A stretch of 24,839 nt of DNA from Caldithrix sp. (GTDB lineage Bacteria > KSB1 > UBA2214 > DYKH01): contig DYKH01000077.1 of NCBI GenBank assembly GCA_020722685.1, forward strand, positions 1 through 24,839. The letters run 5' to 3'. The stretch's first letter is position 1. Each line of letters begins with the position of its first letter. Shown one piece after another: positions 1 to 6,984 of this stretch. The notes under the pieces were generated by a model. It had not been told where the DNA came from and did no database searches. It was given only the letters and a program-made list of their open reading frames with translations. The translations under genes were made by a program, and so were the position numbers.

Positions 1-659
1 ATAGGACGGATGGCATTTTCCACCAGATTGTTGTCGATTTCCAGCATGCCGTCCGTCGAATACTTTTCCAGACGTGACCATTGATGGAGCAGATAGCCGA
101 TGGCGCTTGCCGGCAGCACCTTGAGAGATTCCTAATCCAGCCAGTCTCTCATTTCCGCCATCACCGGTTTAGCGTCCTTTTGGCGTAATTCGTAGCCCCG
201 CGCAAAAGAAACCTGATTCTCTCAGCAATACTGCTCGACGGCATAGAGCCCCTGAAAGCGAAACAGCATCCACTCGGTACGCTGGTGATCGCTGTCCTGC
301 GCTGCAAAAAAATACCGGCGGACATGTGCCACACAGCCAACCGCAATGATGTCCGGTTTAGCAGCCAGTTCTTCATAACTCTCATAGGCAAGCTCAAGGG
401 AAGGTGCTTCGGTGGCATCATAAGGGATTTGGAAGGAGCCTTTCTCCAGACGCTTGTAAAAGATCCAAAAACCATCGCCATCCCGCAACAGCAGCTTGAT
501 GCGATTCTTGCGTCGATTGAGGAAGACATAAACGTCGCCGGAAAGCGGATCTTGTTGGAGATGATTGACCACCAGTCCGCTTAAACCGTCGAAGCTTTTG
601 CGCATGTCGGTGGGATGGCGATAGAGAAAGAATTGCAGATGGGCAGGAGTCCAGAACAT
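1..659 (-). pseudogene. IS66 tnpB fused to the 3' end of tnpC by deletion; broken
   Basis: The ATG at 659 directly follows the tnpA stop. The first ~90 residues are a normal IS66 TnpB start (MRKSFDGLSGLV, DPLSGDVYVFLNRRKNRIKL, YKRLEKGSF). Around residue 95-100 the protein switches without a frame change into late TnpC sequence (YESYEELAAKPD, then GCVAHVRRYFF). The end of tnpB and roughly the first half or more of tnpC are therefore deleted. The TnpC frame continues to the window edge, where IDNN followed two residues later by VEN is the conserved DDE-transposase region with its catalytic Glu. Two in-frame stops interrupt it: TGA after EQYC near 220 and TAG at 132-134 (after RDWLD). IS66 transposition needs full TnpC, so this copy is very probably dead. 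The element continues off the left edge. Confidence 0.88.
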
Positions 660-998
660 CTATGCGGCCTGCATGCGGATGAGCTGGGAAATCATCTGCA
701 CGTTGATAGACCCGAACAGACGAATCACCACGCCGTTGGGATATTCCACGGCACAAGTCGCAGGCTGGGCAGAAGCAGGCAGGTTTTTGTTGACGGCAAA
801 GTGGAGGGGAATGAATTCGCAGGAAGGGTGAGCATCACTTTGCTGATGGCGTCGATACTTTTTGAGCCAATATAGAAAAGTGCTCCTCGAAAATCCTTCC
901 TGCTGACAGAACTGTTTCTGAGTTGGCTCGCTTGCAAGACACCTTTCGATCAGCGGGTACATCTGTTGGGCGCGTGGCGTGAGGGATGATTTTGCCAT
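660..998 (-). CDS. tnpA: IS66-family accessory protein TnpA
   Basis: A 112-residue protein of normal TnpA (OrfA) length. The N-terminal part has the helix-turn-helix typical of this family (TQKQFCQQEGFSRSTFLYWL, about residues 27-46). The C-terminal part has the beta-rich EYPNGVVIRLFGS segment near residue 88. The stop codon TAG abuts the ATG of tnpB, the usual tight tnpA-tnpB arrangement. The start is backed by GGAGGA five bases upstream, and that Shine-Dalgarno sits in a hairpin arm (1004-1025). TnpA probably binds DNA during IS66 transposition, but its partners in this copy are destroyed. Family assignment is secure; activity is not expected. Confidence 0.88.
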   Translation of the reverse strand: MAKSSLTPRAQQMYPLIERCLASEPTQKQFCQQEGFSRSTFLYWLKKYRRHQQSDAHPSCEFIPLHFAVNKNLPASAQPATCAVEYPNGVVIRLFGSINVQMISQLIRMQAA

Positions 999-1003
999 GG
1001 TAG

Positions 1004-1025
1004 TCCTCCATAAATTTGTGGAGGA
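1004..1025 (-). promoter_or_regulatory. Hairpin that pairs the tnpA ribosome-binding site
   Basis: TCCTCCA and TGGAGGA are the two 7-bp arms of a near-perfect 22-bp palindrome just upstream of tnpA. On the minus-strand transcript the 3' arm contains the GGAGGA Shine-Dalgarno, so folding would hide it. The pairing is visible in the sequence; control of transposase translation is inference. Confidence 0.5.
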
Positions 1026-1035
1026 AGTTACAAAA

Positions 1036-1311
1036 TCACCCGAACAAATGAAAGGTGGGGTTCACCGGAGGGATACGGACTTGTTGACTTACATTACCAT
1101 TGGGGTTGATTATTTCCAGGAATTGAGTTTGGGTCGGCGTCGCCGGCAGTAGCCCGCCGGGTCGGCTATCTGGCAGAAGCCCAGCGTTATGCCACTCAAT
1201 CTGCCAATATGGATCAATTCTTCCCCCGTTCTCCAATATTTGTCCCCGGGCGTTGAAGCAAGTCAACGCCACGACAAAAAGCGAAATGTACCTTGGTTTT
1301 AGGCGTTTCAT
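1036..1311 (-). CDS. Short exported protein, probably truncated by the IS66 insertion
   Basis: A 91-residue ORF with a strong ribosome-binding site (AAGGAGG, 6-7 bases before the ATG). The N-terminus looks like a signal peptide: MKRLKPR, then a hydrophobic stretch YISLFVVALTCF, then a likely cleavage after ARG in NARGQ. The mature part (about 68 residues) is Pro/Gly/Asn-rich (DSRPGG, EIINPNGN) and not recognised. It ends within a few bases of where the IS66 element appears to begin, so the stop may come from the insertion, with the rest of the gene lost. It starts 42 bases after the outer-membrane protein gene and is probably co-transcribed with it. Confidence 0.6.
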   Translation of the reverse strand: MKRLKPRYISLFVVALTCFNARGQILENGGRIDPYWQIEWHNAGLLPDSRPGGLLPATPTQTQFLEIINPNGNVSQQVRIPPVNPTFHLFG

Positions 1312-1353
1312 GTTTGTTCCTCCTTCGAAAATCTGAAAGTGACAGAAAAGGCT

Positions 1354-2016
1354 CTATGACCGGATAGAGAGAATAAGGCTCACACTGTCGAGATCTTTAC
1401 CTATTGCGACCGTAGAGACAGCATCAATATCATATAAAGCTCTAACAACATGCAGTTCGATGGAATATTTTCCAAAAGACAACCCTACCCCTCCGCTTAT
1501 TGCAAACCCAATGATGCTTTTAGGATCTTGCGAATAAACATGATCAAAGACATATAAACGATCAATATTCTGAATGTAGTAGAGACGTTTAATCGTTGAC
1601 TCATCCGAAATCCCCACCTGAAAGCCCGGGCCCAAAATCACAAAAATATTCTTATTATGAAAAGTCTTACAAGTCTTCTTCAGATAAAAGTTTGTTTCAA
1701 GAAAGACAAGATTATAAGCTAAATCATAACAAAATCCAGAAAGATCATTGTGTGAAATGCCAACTTTGATATTATTGTAAAAACCACTTTTAAAGGAAGC
1801 TAACACATCCCAGCCGATCGCAAAATGTTTCCCTTTTTGCCATTCGCGCCCAAAGCCAAGCTGAAAACCGGGTCGATACTGATGAGTCTCATGGCGAAAA
1901 TGGGAAACATTCCCGCCAATTCGTAGACAGGTGGAATTTTGCGGGAGAACTTGGGCAGTGCAAAAAGATACCCAGCACAGCAAGAAAGTCATTGAGATTT
2001 TTAGACAAATTCGCAT
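1354..2016 (-). CDS. Outer-membrane beta-barrel-like protein
   Basis: About 220 residues from the ATG at 2016, chosen because AAGGAG lies 6 bases upstream and the protein then opens with a classic signal peptide (MRICLKISMTFLLCWVSF, cleavage near TAQ). The ORF extends 14 codons further upstream, but no ribosome-binding site supports that. The mature protein alternates short amphipathic strands and Gly-rich turns (GFQLGFGREW, FVILGPGFQVG, ISGGVGLSFGKYSIELHV) and ends in a strand-like LSLILSIRS-type tail. This pattern fits small porin/PorT-like outer-membrane barrels of the FCB group. No specific family is recognised. It is AT-rich compared with the genes from 3200 onward. Confidence 0.65.
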   Translation of the reverse strand: MRICLKISMTFLLCWVSFCTAQVLPQNSTCLRIGGNVSHFRHETHQYRPGFQLGFGREWQKGKHFAIGWDVLASFKSGFYNNIKVGISHNDLSGFCYDLAYNLVFLETNFYLKKTCKTFHNKNIFVILGPGFQVGISDESTIKRLYYIQNIDRLYVFDHVYSQDPKSIIGFAISGGVGLSFGKYSIELHVVRALYDIDAVSTVAIGKDLDSVSLILSIRS

Positions 2017-2061
2017 CTTAGTCTCCTTTACAGCATCGTAATGACGGAATAGAATCAAAAT

Positions 2062-2098
2062 GAAAAAGCGCGATGAATCTCGGTAAAGACGCTTTTTC
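2062..2098. repeat. Inverted repeat with A/T-rich arms (terminator- or attenuator-like)
   Basis: GAAAAAGCG (2062-2070) pairs with CGCTTTTTC (2090-2098) across a 19-base loop. It lies between the 2638-2666 promoter and the outer-membrane protein gene. It could act as a weak terminator or attenuator in either direction; the loop is long and GC content of the stem is low. Confidence 0.35.
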
Positions 2099-2856
2099 CT
2101 TGGTTGACAATTAGGGAGGAATGCCCGAACATTGCTTCAGTATAAATCGTTTTTCTTTACCTGTGAAAAGGAACATTTGAACGTGACCTTCTTTCGGAAA
2201 ATAAGGTCGCATCTTTTTCGCGGCTCCTCCACTGTGAATTGCAGATTCAAAATGACTGATAGAGACGTTGCTCATGAATATTTCCGCGGTAGCCCTACAT
2301 ATATAAAGAGACATTTTTTGGCGAAAATTCGACAATTGAAATGAAAATATTTTCTTTTTTTGCTCGATCTGCTCCCTCGGCGACCTTGCATGAAAAATTC
2401 GAGAAGATCACAAAGTCAGAAGGCAATTTCTCGCCACCGAATCATAGGAAGTATCAAAGTAAAGGTACAATTGGCTGAGAACATGGGGGAAGCATAAAAG
2501 TCTGAGTGGTGTCAAACGTTCCATGCTGAAGAAGCTAATTCAACAGGCTTTTATCCCCGCCCTTTGTAACCGAAAAAGCTCAGTAGACCTGTTAAACCGT
2601 CCCGTGAGAGAAAATGAGGCATTCACTTTCTAACGTATCATTAAGTCAAATTAGACAAAATGTCAAGAGACTTTTTTTAAAAATTTTGCAAAACGGTGGA
2701 AGGAGCCTGACACTCATTGTGAATGGAAGGAATCAATTCTCGTTGCTACCGCAGGGGGACTTATAAGCGGATTGCGGCCACGCTGCCTTTTGGCAATGAC
2801 AGTTTGAAAACGACCCCAGTACATCCCCATGTATTAAAATACCGTTCGGCCGACTT
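2099..2856. other. AT-rich intergenic stretch
   Basis: No convincing gene. The short overlapping ORFs here (2111-2335 minus, 2132-2344 plus) lack ribosome-binding sites and family resemblance. The only strong signal is the minus-strand promoter at 2638-2666. Confidence 0.5.
2638..2666 (-). promoter_or_regulatory. Sigma-70-type promoter reading leftwards
   Basis: On the minus strand TTGACA (2666-2661) is followed after exactly 17 bases by TAATGA (2643-2638). This is a full -35 consensus with a good -10. Transcription would run leftward through ~620 bases before the outer-membrane protein start at 2016, implying a long leader, an unrecognised small gene, or a small RNA. Confidence 0.5.
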
Positions 2857-2949
2857 TTACCCAAACAGGTTCGACGGAAACAGCCAAACAGCGACAATGG
2901 TCAACAGCATGAAGGAAATCCAGAGCAGCCTTTCTAATTGATCGATCAT
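2857..2949 (-). CDS. 30-residue single-pass membrane peptide
   Basis: The start ATG at 2949 has a perfect GGAGG six bases upstream (2956-2960), which picks this start over a longer 91-residue reading in the same frame. The peptide is MIDQLERLL followed by a strongly hydrophobic helix (WISFMLLTIVAVWLF) and a short PSNLFG tail. This is the build of small bacterial membrane peptides with an N-terminal amphipathic or charged segment. No family is recognised. It lies about 250 bases downstream of the large surface protein's stop and beyond that gene's terminator, so it probably has its own promoter. Confidence 0.5.
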   Translation of the reverse strand: MIDQLERLLWISFMLLTIVAVWLFPSNLFG

Positions 2950-3152
2950 AGCCGACCTCCGTATTTGCATTGGCAGTTGCCCCGATTGATGCTGATTATC
3001 TCCGGGTGAAGCGATTCGCGCTTGTGCAAAAAGAAGGTTGATGACCGGCGCAGCAGTCCTTAGACTGCCGCGCGATGCTGTATGCGAGGGTGCCAACAAA
3101 GATGCAGTACGGGATGTTAACACGGTCATCAACCAACGTGATTCGATTATTC

Positions 3153-3188
3153 AAAAACAGGCCTCACAGGTCTCGGAGACCTGTGAGG
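3153..3188 (-). terminator. Intrinsic terminator of the large surface protein gene
   Basis: CCTCACAGGTCTC (3162-3174) pairs perfectly with GAGACCTGTGAGG (3176-3188), 12 bases past the stop codon at 3201. On the minus strand it is followed by CTGTTTTT. The arms resemble the hairpin after proS at 19920-19948. Confidence 0.75.
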
Positions 3189-3200
3189 TCAGATCCTGAA

Positions 3201-5414
3201 CTATTTGGCGAAGAGCATTTTCCGGGTCTGCTCAAAGCCGTTGACGCCGAGCTTGCAGAGATAGATGCCGGTAGCCACCAGGGCGCCTTTTTCATCGCGG
3301 CCATCCCAGATTGCCGAGTGGTTTCCCGCTTCACGATAGCCGGAAACCAAGACGCGCACCAAACGGCCTTCCACATCATAGATATGCAAATCCGTCATGC
3401 CGCTTTGCTTTAATTTGAAGGAAATGGTCGTCGTCGGATTGAACGGATTGGGATAATTCTGCTCCAACGCATAGTCTTTCGGCACCTCGACAGAGGTAAT
3501 GCTGATCGGCCCGTGGCTTGTGGAATGGCCTTCGTAATCTATGTCGTGAAGCAGGTAAGAATAGGTTTCGCCGCCGGCAACGTCCGTGTCCTCATACACA
3601 TAGTCATGGCGCTTTTCGCTGGTGCCGGCTCCTTTTATCAAGGTCTTGTTAATCTGCAGAAAGTCACGTTCGGCAGCCTTTTTACGAAAGAGATTAAAGC
3701 CCAAGTTCTCTGTCTCACTCTGCGTTGTCCATTTTAGAAGGACTTTGTTGGGAACGGCGACAGCTTCAAAAGACGTCAACTCTACCGGAATAACCGTGAT
3801 TTCATAGCCAAAATCCGCGTCCAGAAAATTCTGCCCTTCGGCAAGGGTGACGAGCAATGGATGGTTGTTGGTGGTCAGAGAAGCGCCTTGTGGCAAGGAG
3901 GAGGCTTTGACATAAATCGTGTAGTCTCCTGCGACAACGTCAGTGAAAAGATAATTGCCGTTGGCGTCGGTGGTATCCCGTGCGGTGGTATCGCCGCCGG
4001 AATCCACCAAGTGCAACACCACATTCTGAAGGCCGGATTCTTCCGCATCTTGAACGGCATCACCATCACTGTCTCGCCAAACATAGTCGCCGATGGAACC
4101 GGTGGCGACCACGACGTCCTGATCGCAATAGCTAACAGTCGGATACTCGTTAAAAAAGGCATCCGAATAACTCACGTGCACACAGTTTTCCATAGGGCTG
4201 GGAGCGCCTTCCTTTACCAACATGGTCATGTACAGCGTATCCGCTTCGCCTGGAAGAAGCACCCCCAAATCCCAGGTAACGATCTCATCCGGATCAATCC
4301 AGGCGTAGGAAGCATTGCCCGTGGCGCTCACATAATACGTCCATTCCGGTAGTGTATCAATCAAGGTGGTAGAAAGAGCCGGGCCGGTTCCGTTATTGGT
4401 GACAATGATGGTGTAGGTCGTTTGCGCGTTCTCGTTGAGCTGATTGACGCCGTTATCCTTGTTCAACACGAGATTGGGAAAGTGCGGCACATAATCTATG
4501 AAGACGGCTCCCTCAGGGTAAAAAACATACTGGTTCCCGTCATCCACACAAAGCTCAGCCGACCACCAGCCAACAACGGGATTGGCGAACACATCGCCTC
4601 CCGGCGGCGGGTAGGGTATGCCGCCGCCATTGTTCCATACAGCATTACCGGAAAGGGTTCCGGTGCTGGTATTTCCTTCGGCATCCGTATAGCTCACCGA
4701 AGTTGTGCCGTCCATGTCGAAATTGCATAGACGGAGTTCCGGCTTTTCAGGAACATAGAAGGAAAACGTATTGCACCCAGTGCCGCTGTGCTGGTATGTT
4801 GTTTTCACGGGCGCCAAATTAATCTCGTCGCCGCTGTCCGGCACGCCATCCGGATCGGATTCGACCACTTTGAATCGATAAGAATTTTGATCATCCGTGG
4901 CAGTTGTAACGTAAATGCGATAGATGCCGCAACCGTACGCGCCCACCGTAAAGCTGGCGAACGAATTCCACTGTTCCGAAGTATTGTCGATGGGGGGGAA
5001 GGTAATCGCGGCAACCTCTGTGGACCCATCCGGAGCGACCAAGCGAAAACTCGTACTGTCCCAGACAGAGTTGGTGATTTCATCAACCTCTGTGCCGGTT
5101 TGGTAGCTTTCTGGATCATACAGTTGCAACTCAATGGTAAAATCCGTGGCCACTTGGCACGGCACGTAAAGCTCGAACATGTGCGGCTGGTTGCCTGCGT
5201 CCGCGTCTTGACTGGTCCACCAGTCTCCCCAGCGGAGGTAAGCGCTCGGGCCGTTGGTTTGGAAATAGACCGTGCTCGCTTCCGGAGGGCAAACCAGTTC
5301 CCCTGCAAAAGTGGTCGTTGCCTGCAGGAAAAGAAACGATGCCGCCAGTGCGGCGAAAAGCGCCGACTGCACGCGGACGGCCGGTGAAATTCGTATCGAG
5401 CTGCTGATTTTCAT
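3201..5414 (-). CDS. Large secreted multidomain protein with C-terminal YPNPFNP sorting domain
   Basis: 737 residues from the ATG at 5414, chosen because the signal peptide follows it directly (MKISSSIRIS, hydrophobic core ALFAALAASFLFLQ, cleavage near TFAG). The ORF could start 17 codons earlier, but that adds a non-signal leader. Residues ~30-310 form an unrecognised beta-rich, Trp/Tyr-rich region. Residues ~318-435 resemble a DUF11-type repeat (TTYTIIVTNNGTGPALSTTL). Residues ~439-540 resemble an SdrD/Cna B-type domain (GSIGDYVWRDSDGDAVQDAE). Residues ~543-640 look fibronectin-III-like (PVELTSFEAV, VLLKWTTQSE). Residues ~650-737 are a FlgD-Ig/type-IX-secretion-like tail (NYPNPFNPTTTISF, WDGRDEKG, GIYLCKL, KMLFAK). 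It is probably exported and anchored or released at the cell surface; its binding partner is unknown. Confidence 0.85.
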   Translation of the reverse strand: MKISSSIRISPAVRVQSALFAALAASFLFLQATTTFAGELVCPPEASTVYFQTNGPSAYLRWGDWWTSQDADAGNQPHMFELYVPCQVATDFTIELQLYDPESYQTGTEVDEITNSVWDSTSFRLVAPDGSTEVAAITFPPIDNTSEQWNSFASFTVGAYGCGIYRIYVTTATDDQNSYRFKVVESDPDGVPDSGDEINLAPVKTTYQHSGTGCNTFSFYVPEKPELRLCNFDMDGTTSVSYTDAEGNTSTGTLSGNAVWNNGGGIPYPPPGGDVFANPVVGWWSAELCVDDGNQYVFYPEGAVFIDYVPHFPNLVLNKDNGVNQLNENAQTTYTIIVTNNGTGPALSTTLIDTLPEWTYYVSATGNASYAWIDPDEIVTWDLGVLLPGEADTLYMTMLVKEGAPSPMENCVHVSYSDAFFNEYPTVSYCDQDVVVATGSIGDYVWRDSDGDAVQDAEESGLQNVVLHLVDSGGDTTARDTTDANGNYLFTDVVAGDYTIYVKASSLPQGASLTTNNHPLLVTLAEGQNFLDADFGYEITVIPVELTSFEAVAVPNKVLLKWTTQSETENLGFNLFRKKAAERDFLQINKTLIKGAGTSEKRHDYVYEDTDVAGGETYSYLLHDIDYEGHSTSHGPISITSVEVPKDYALEQNYPNPFNPTTTISFKLKQSGMTDLHIYDVEGRLVRVLVSGYREAGNHSAIWDGRDEKGALVATGIYLCKLGVNGFEQTRKMLFAK

Positions 5415-5529
5415 GATCACACCCTTTCCAAGAATATGTCCTGTCGCCTTTGGCCAGGTAAGCAAATGCTTGTCAATTCCGCTGCTAACCGCGATTGGGA
5501 GAGCAATAGGAAGTCACGTTCCCATCAAT

Positions 5530-5583
5530 GCGGCGGGGCTCGAAAATGGTGCCGCCCGATGACACAATTCGTAGCCCCGCCGC
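5530..5583. repeat. 11-bp perfect inverted repeat upstream of the surface protein gene
   Basis: GCGGCGGGGCT (5530-5540) is mirrored by AGCCCCGCCGC (5573-5583) across a 32-base loop. It could be a cruciform, an operator-like site or a small repeat element. It lies ~115 bases upstream of the surface protein start and has no T-tract. Confidence 0.5.
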
Positions 5584-5910
5584 TGAGCTGAAGGATACTC
5601 CGTAAGAACAATACCCAATCCTCATCCACCCTTTTCCTTGGTGAAGTATCCTGAACACTCTTTCTTAAGCGACCTGTGCTTACATCTTCTGAGGAATATC
5701 ATTTGGGAAGCTCGCCCACTCAGTCGCCAATAGATTCGAATTAGGTGAAAGCCTGATTCGGCCTGCCAAGGTCTTGGCTTGCATCGAATTCGTTCCCTTA
5801 CCACACCGGCCCACACCCTTCAAGCAATCCTAAGAATTGGCAGCCCGAATCATCTTACTCTCTGCATACGCTACACGTCCCTTTATCAATGTTGAAAAGG
5901 CAATTACCAG

Positions 5911-5939
5911 TTGACAATGCCTTCCAAATTGAGTATATT
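5911..5939 (+). promoter_or_regulatory. Sigma-70-type promoter of the small RNA
   Basis: TTGACA at 5911-5916 and TATATT at 5934-5939, separated by exactly 17 bases, give a near-consensus promoter. The expected start point is around 5946. Confidence 0.7.
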
Positions 5940-5945
5940 GAAAAG

Positions 5946-6041
5946 CCCGTAAGGAGCACTTGCGATGAGTTAATGCTCTTTTTGCGTGGCCCTGAGCTAC
6001 CAGCTATGATGACTTGGGCGAGTCGGCTGGTAGCTTTTTTT
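5946..6041 (+). ncRNA. Candidate small RNA (~95 nt) with its own promoter and terminator
   Basis: The segment is bounded by the promoter at 5911-5939 and an intrinsic terminator. The first hairpin pairs AAGGAGCA (5951-5958) with TGCTCTTT (5974-5981). The second is the terminator: AGCTACCAGC (5995-6004) pairs with GCTGGTAGCT (6026-6035), followed by seven Ts (6035-6041). Inside it GACT/AGTC forms an inner stem with a TGGGCG loop. That loop could pair with GCCC at 5945-5948 or 5989-5992. There is an AAGGAG motif 8 bases before ATG AGT TAA, a two-codon mini-ORF, but no real reading frame. It ends 20 bases before the convergent response-regulator gene. No known RNA family is recognised; the gene call rests on the three-part architecture. 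Confidence 0.65.
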
Positions 6042-6061
6042 GTCAATTTTGATCGCGGCGG

Positions 6062-6481
6062 TCACATAGCCGGAACCAGACTGTTCTTTTCAATGATCCT
6101 GTGCGTGGCAGAAACGATGGCTGACGTTTCTGCACGCGATATGGGTTTCGAAGCTTGGTAAGTAATTCCTTGTTCCGCTGCGGCCTTTCTGATTTTTTGA
6201 TTATAATCATCCGAAATCAGAATGACCGGGAGCCGGGGTCGCATCTTGCGGATCACCGGCAAAATCTCCACACCGGTTATGTCAGCCAAGTCGATATCCA
6301 AAATCAGCAAGCTGACGTCACACTCCAGCAGTTCTAATAAAAGCTCCCCTCCTTTTCTCACAAACCGAACGTCGCACTCGGAAACATCAAGCTGCCTGCC
6401 TAATAAGTCTTCAATAGTATGGTCTACCGTTGCAACCACGATGCTCTTTTTTCCCTTTTTGCCGTTTCCGTTCTGCATCAT
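6062..6481 (-). CDS. Receiver-only response regulator
   Basis: 139 residues with a single REC domain and no output domain. Likely phospho-acceptor is D62 in LLILDIDLAD, with S90 (VILIS) in the Thr/Ser switch position and K112-P113 in YQASKPIS as the conserved lysine. Near strand 1 (VVATVDHT) only one acid (D20) stands where most receivers have a pair, so metal binding may be weakened. The C-terminus stops right after the REC fold, as in CheY/Spo0F-like shuttles. Start ATG at 6481 follows a GGGG motif 9 bases upstream, and a second ATG follows immediately. A sigma-54-like promoter lies ~75 bases upstream, which suggests control by the NtrC-type protein encoded next to it. It probably relays phosphate or titrates one of the neighbouring kinases (inference). 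Confidence 0.82.
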   Translation of the reverse strand: MMQNGNGKKGKKSIVVATVDHTIEDLLGRQLDVSECDVRFVRKGGELLLELLECDVSLLILDIDLADITGVEILPVIRKMRPRLPVILISDDYNQKIRKAAAEQGITYQASKPISRAETSAIVSATHRIIEKNSLVPAM

Positions 6482-6934
6482 CTGAAGTTGCCCCTTTCAT
6501 CCGTTGTCTGTCCAAGTTTCTGTCGTTTTCGTGGTTTTGGTTCTGATTTCCACCAATCAATATCCATGCCAATTATTCTCGATGTCCTTTCGTGAAACTA
6601 ACGGACAAATTAATCGTCACTTAAGCGCATTCTCTTTTTCTTCCCGCCGAATGCAACTCGTTCCTTCGAGGCATCAGTATGTGACTCGGACGCCACTCGC
6701 CTCGCCGAAAACCAGAAAGTAACTCACTATATTATTTGGCGATTAGTCGGTCAGAACAGGTAGGATAACTGTGTCCCTCAAAATGGGCAAAGCGGATAGA
6801 CTTTCGAGCCATTATGTCCCAGTGCTGTTGGGCCAACATTCTGGCCCAACGATCCTTGTGCTGTGGACGGCGCTATGTGGGGGCCTGGCCTCTCTAATGA
6901 GGCAGTGGTGCCCGATTCCTGATGAAGCGCCGAC
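6482..6934. other. Intergenic region between the response regulator and the NtrC-type gene
   Basis: No gene is supported. It holds the sigma-54-like site (6556-6571) and an 8-bp perfect hairpin, GTTGGGCC (6827-6834) with GGCCCAAC (6843-6850), which has no T-tract and no obvious role. Confidence 0.5.
6556..6571 (-). promoter_or_regulatory. Sigma-54-like -24/-12 promoter of the response regulator
   Basis: On the minus strand TGGCATG, four bases, then TTGAT matches the TGGCACG-N4-TTGCW pattern at the correct spacing. The weak point is A instead of the usually invariant C in the -12 GC. The predicted start would give a ~60-base leader before the ATG at 6481. Confidence 0.4.
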
Positions 6935-6964
6935 AAAAAACCCCAGTCTACAAAGACTGGGGTT
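6935..6964 (-). terminator. Intrinsic terminator of the kinase/NtrC operon
   Basis: AACCCCAGTC (6939-6948) pairs perfectly with GACTGGGGTT (6955-6964) around a 6-base loop. On the minus strand it is followed by a T-run (6940-6935). It lies 20 bases beyond the stop of the NtrC-type gene. Confidence 0.88.
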
Positions 6965-6984
6965 CTCAGCTTTTACCAAGTTGA

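Noticed and set aside
187..201. 15-base match (AATTCGTAGCCCCGC) between tnpC and 5566-5580
   Set aside because: A single 15-mer match in a window of this size is not clearly beyond chance, and the flanks do not align.
2111..2344. Two overlapping short ORFs on opposite strands
   Set aside because: No ribosome-binding sites, no family resemblance, and each is a mirror of the other's open frame in AT-rich DNA.
4788..5387. A 199-codon plus-strand ORF inside the surface protein gene
   Set aside because: It is antisense to a clearly coding region with a signal peptide and domains; its product is Arg/His-rich shadow sequence.
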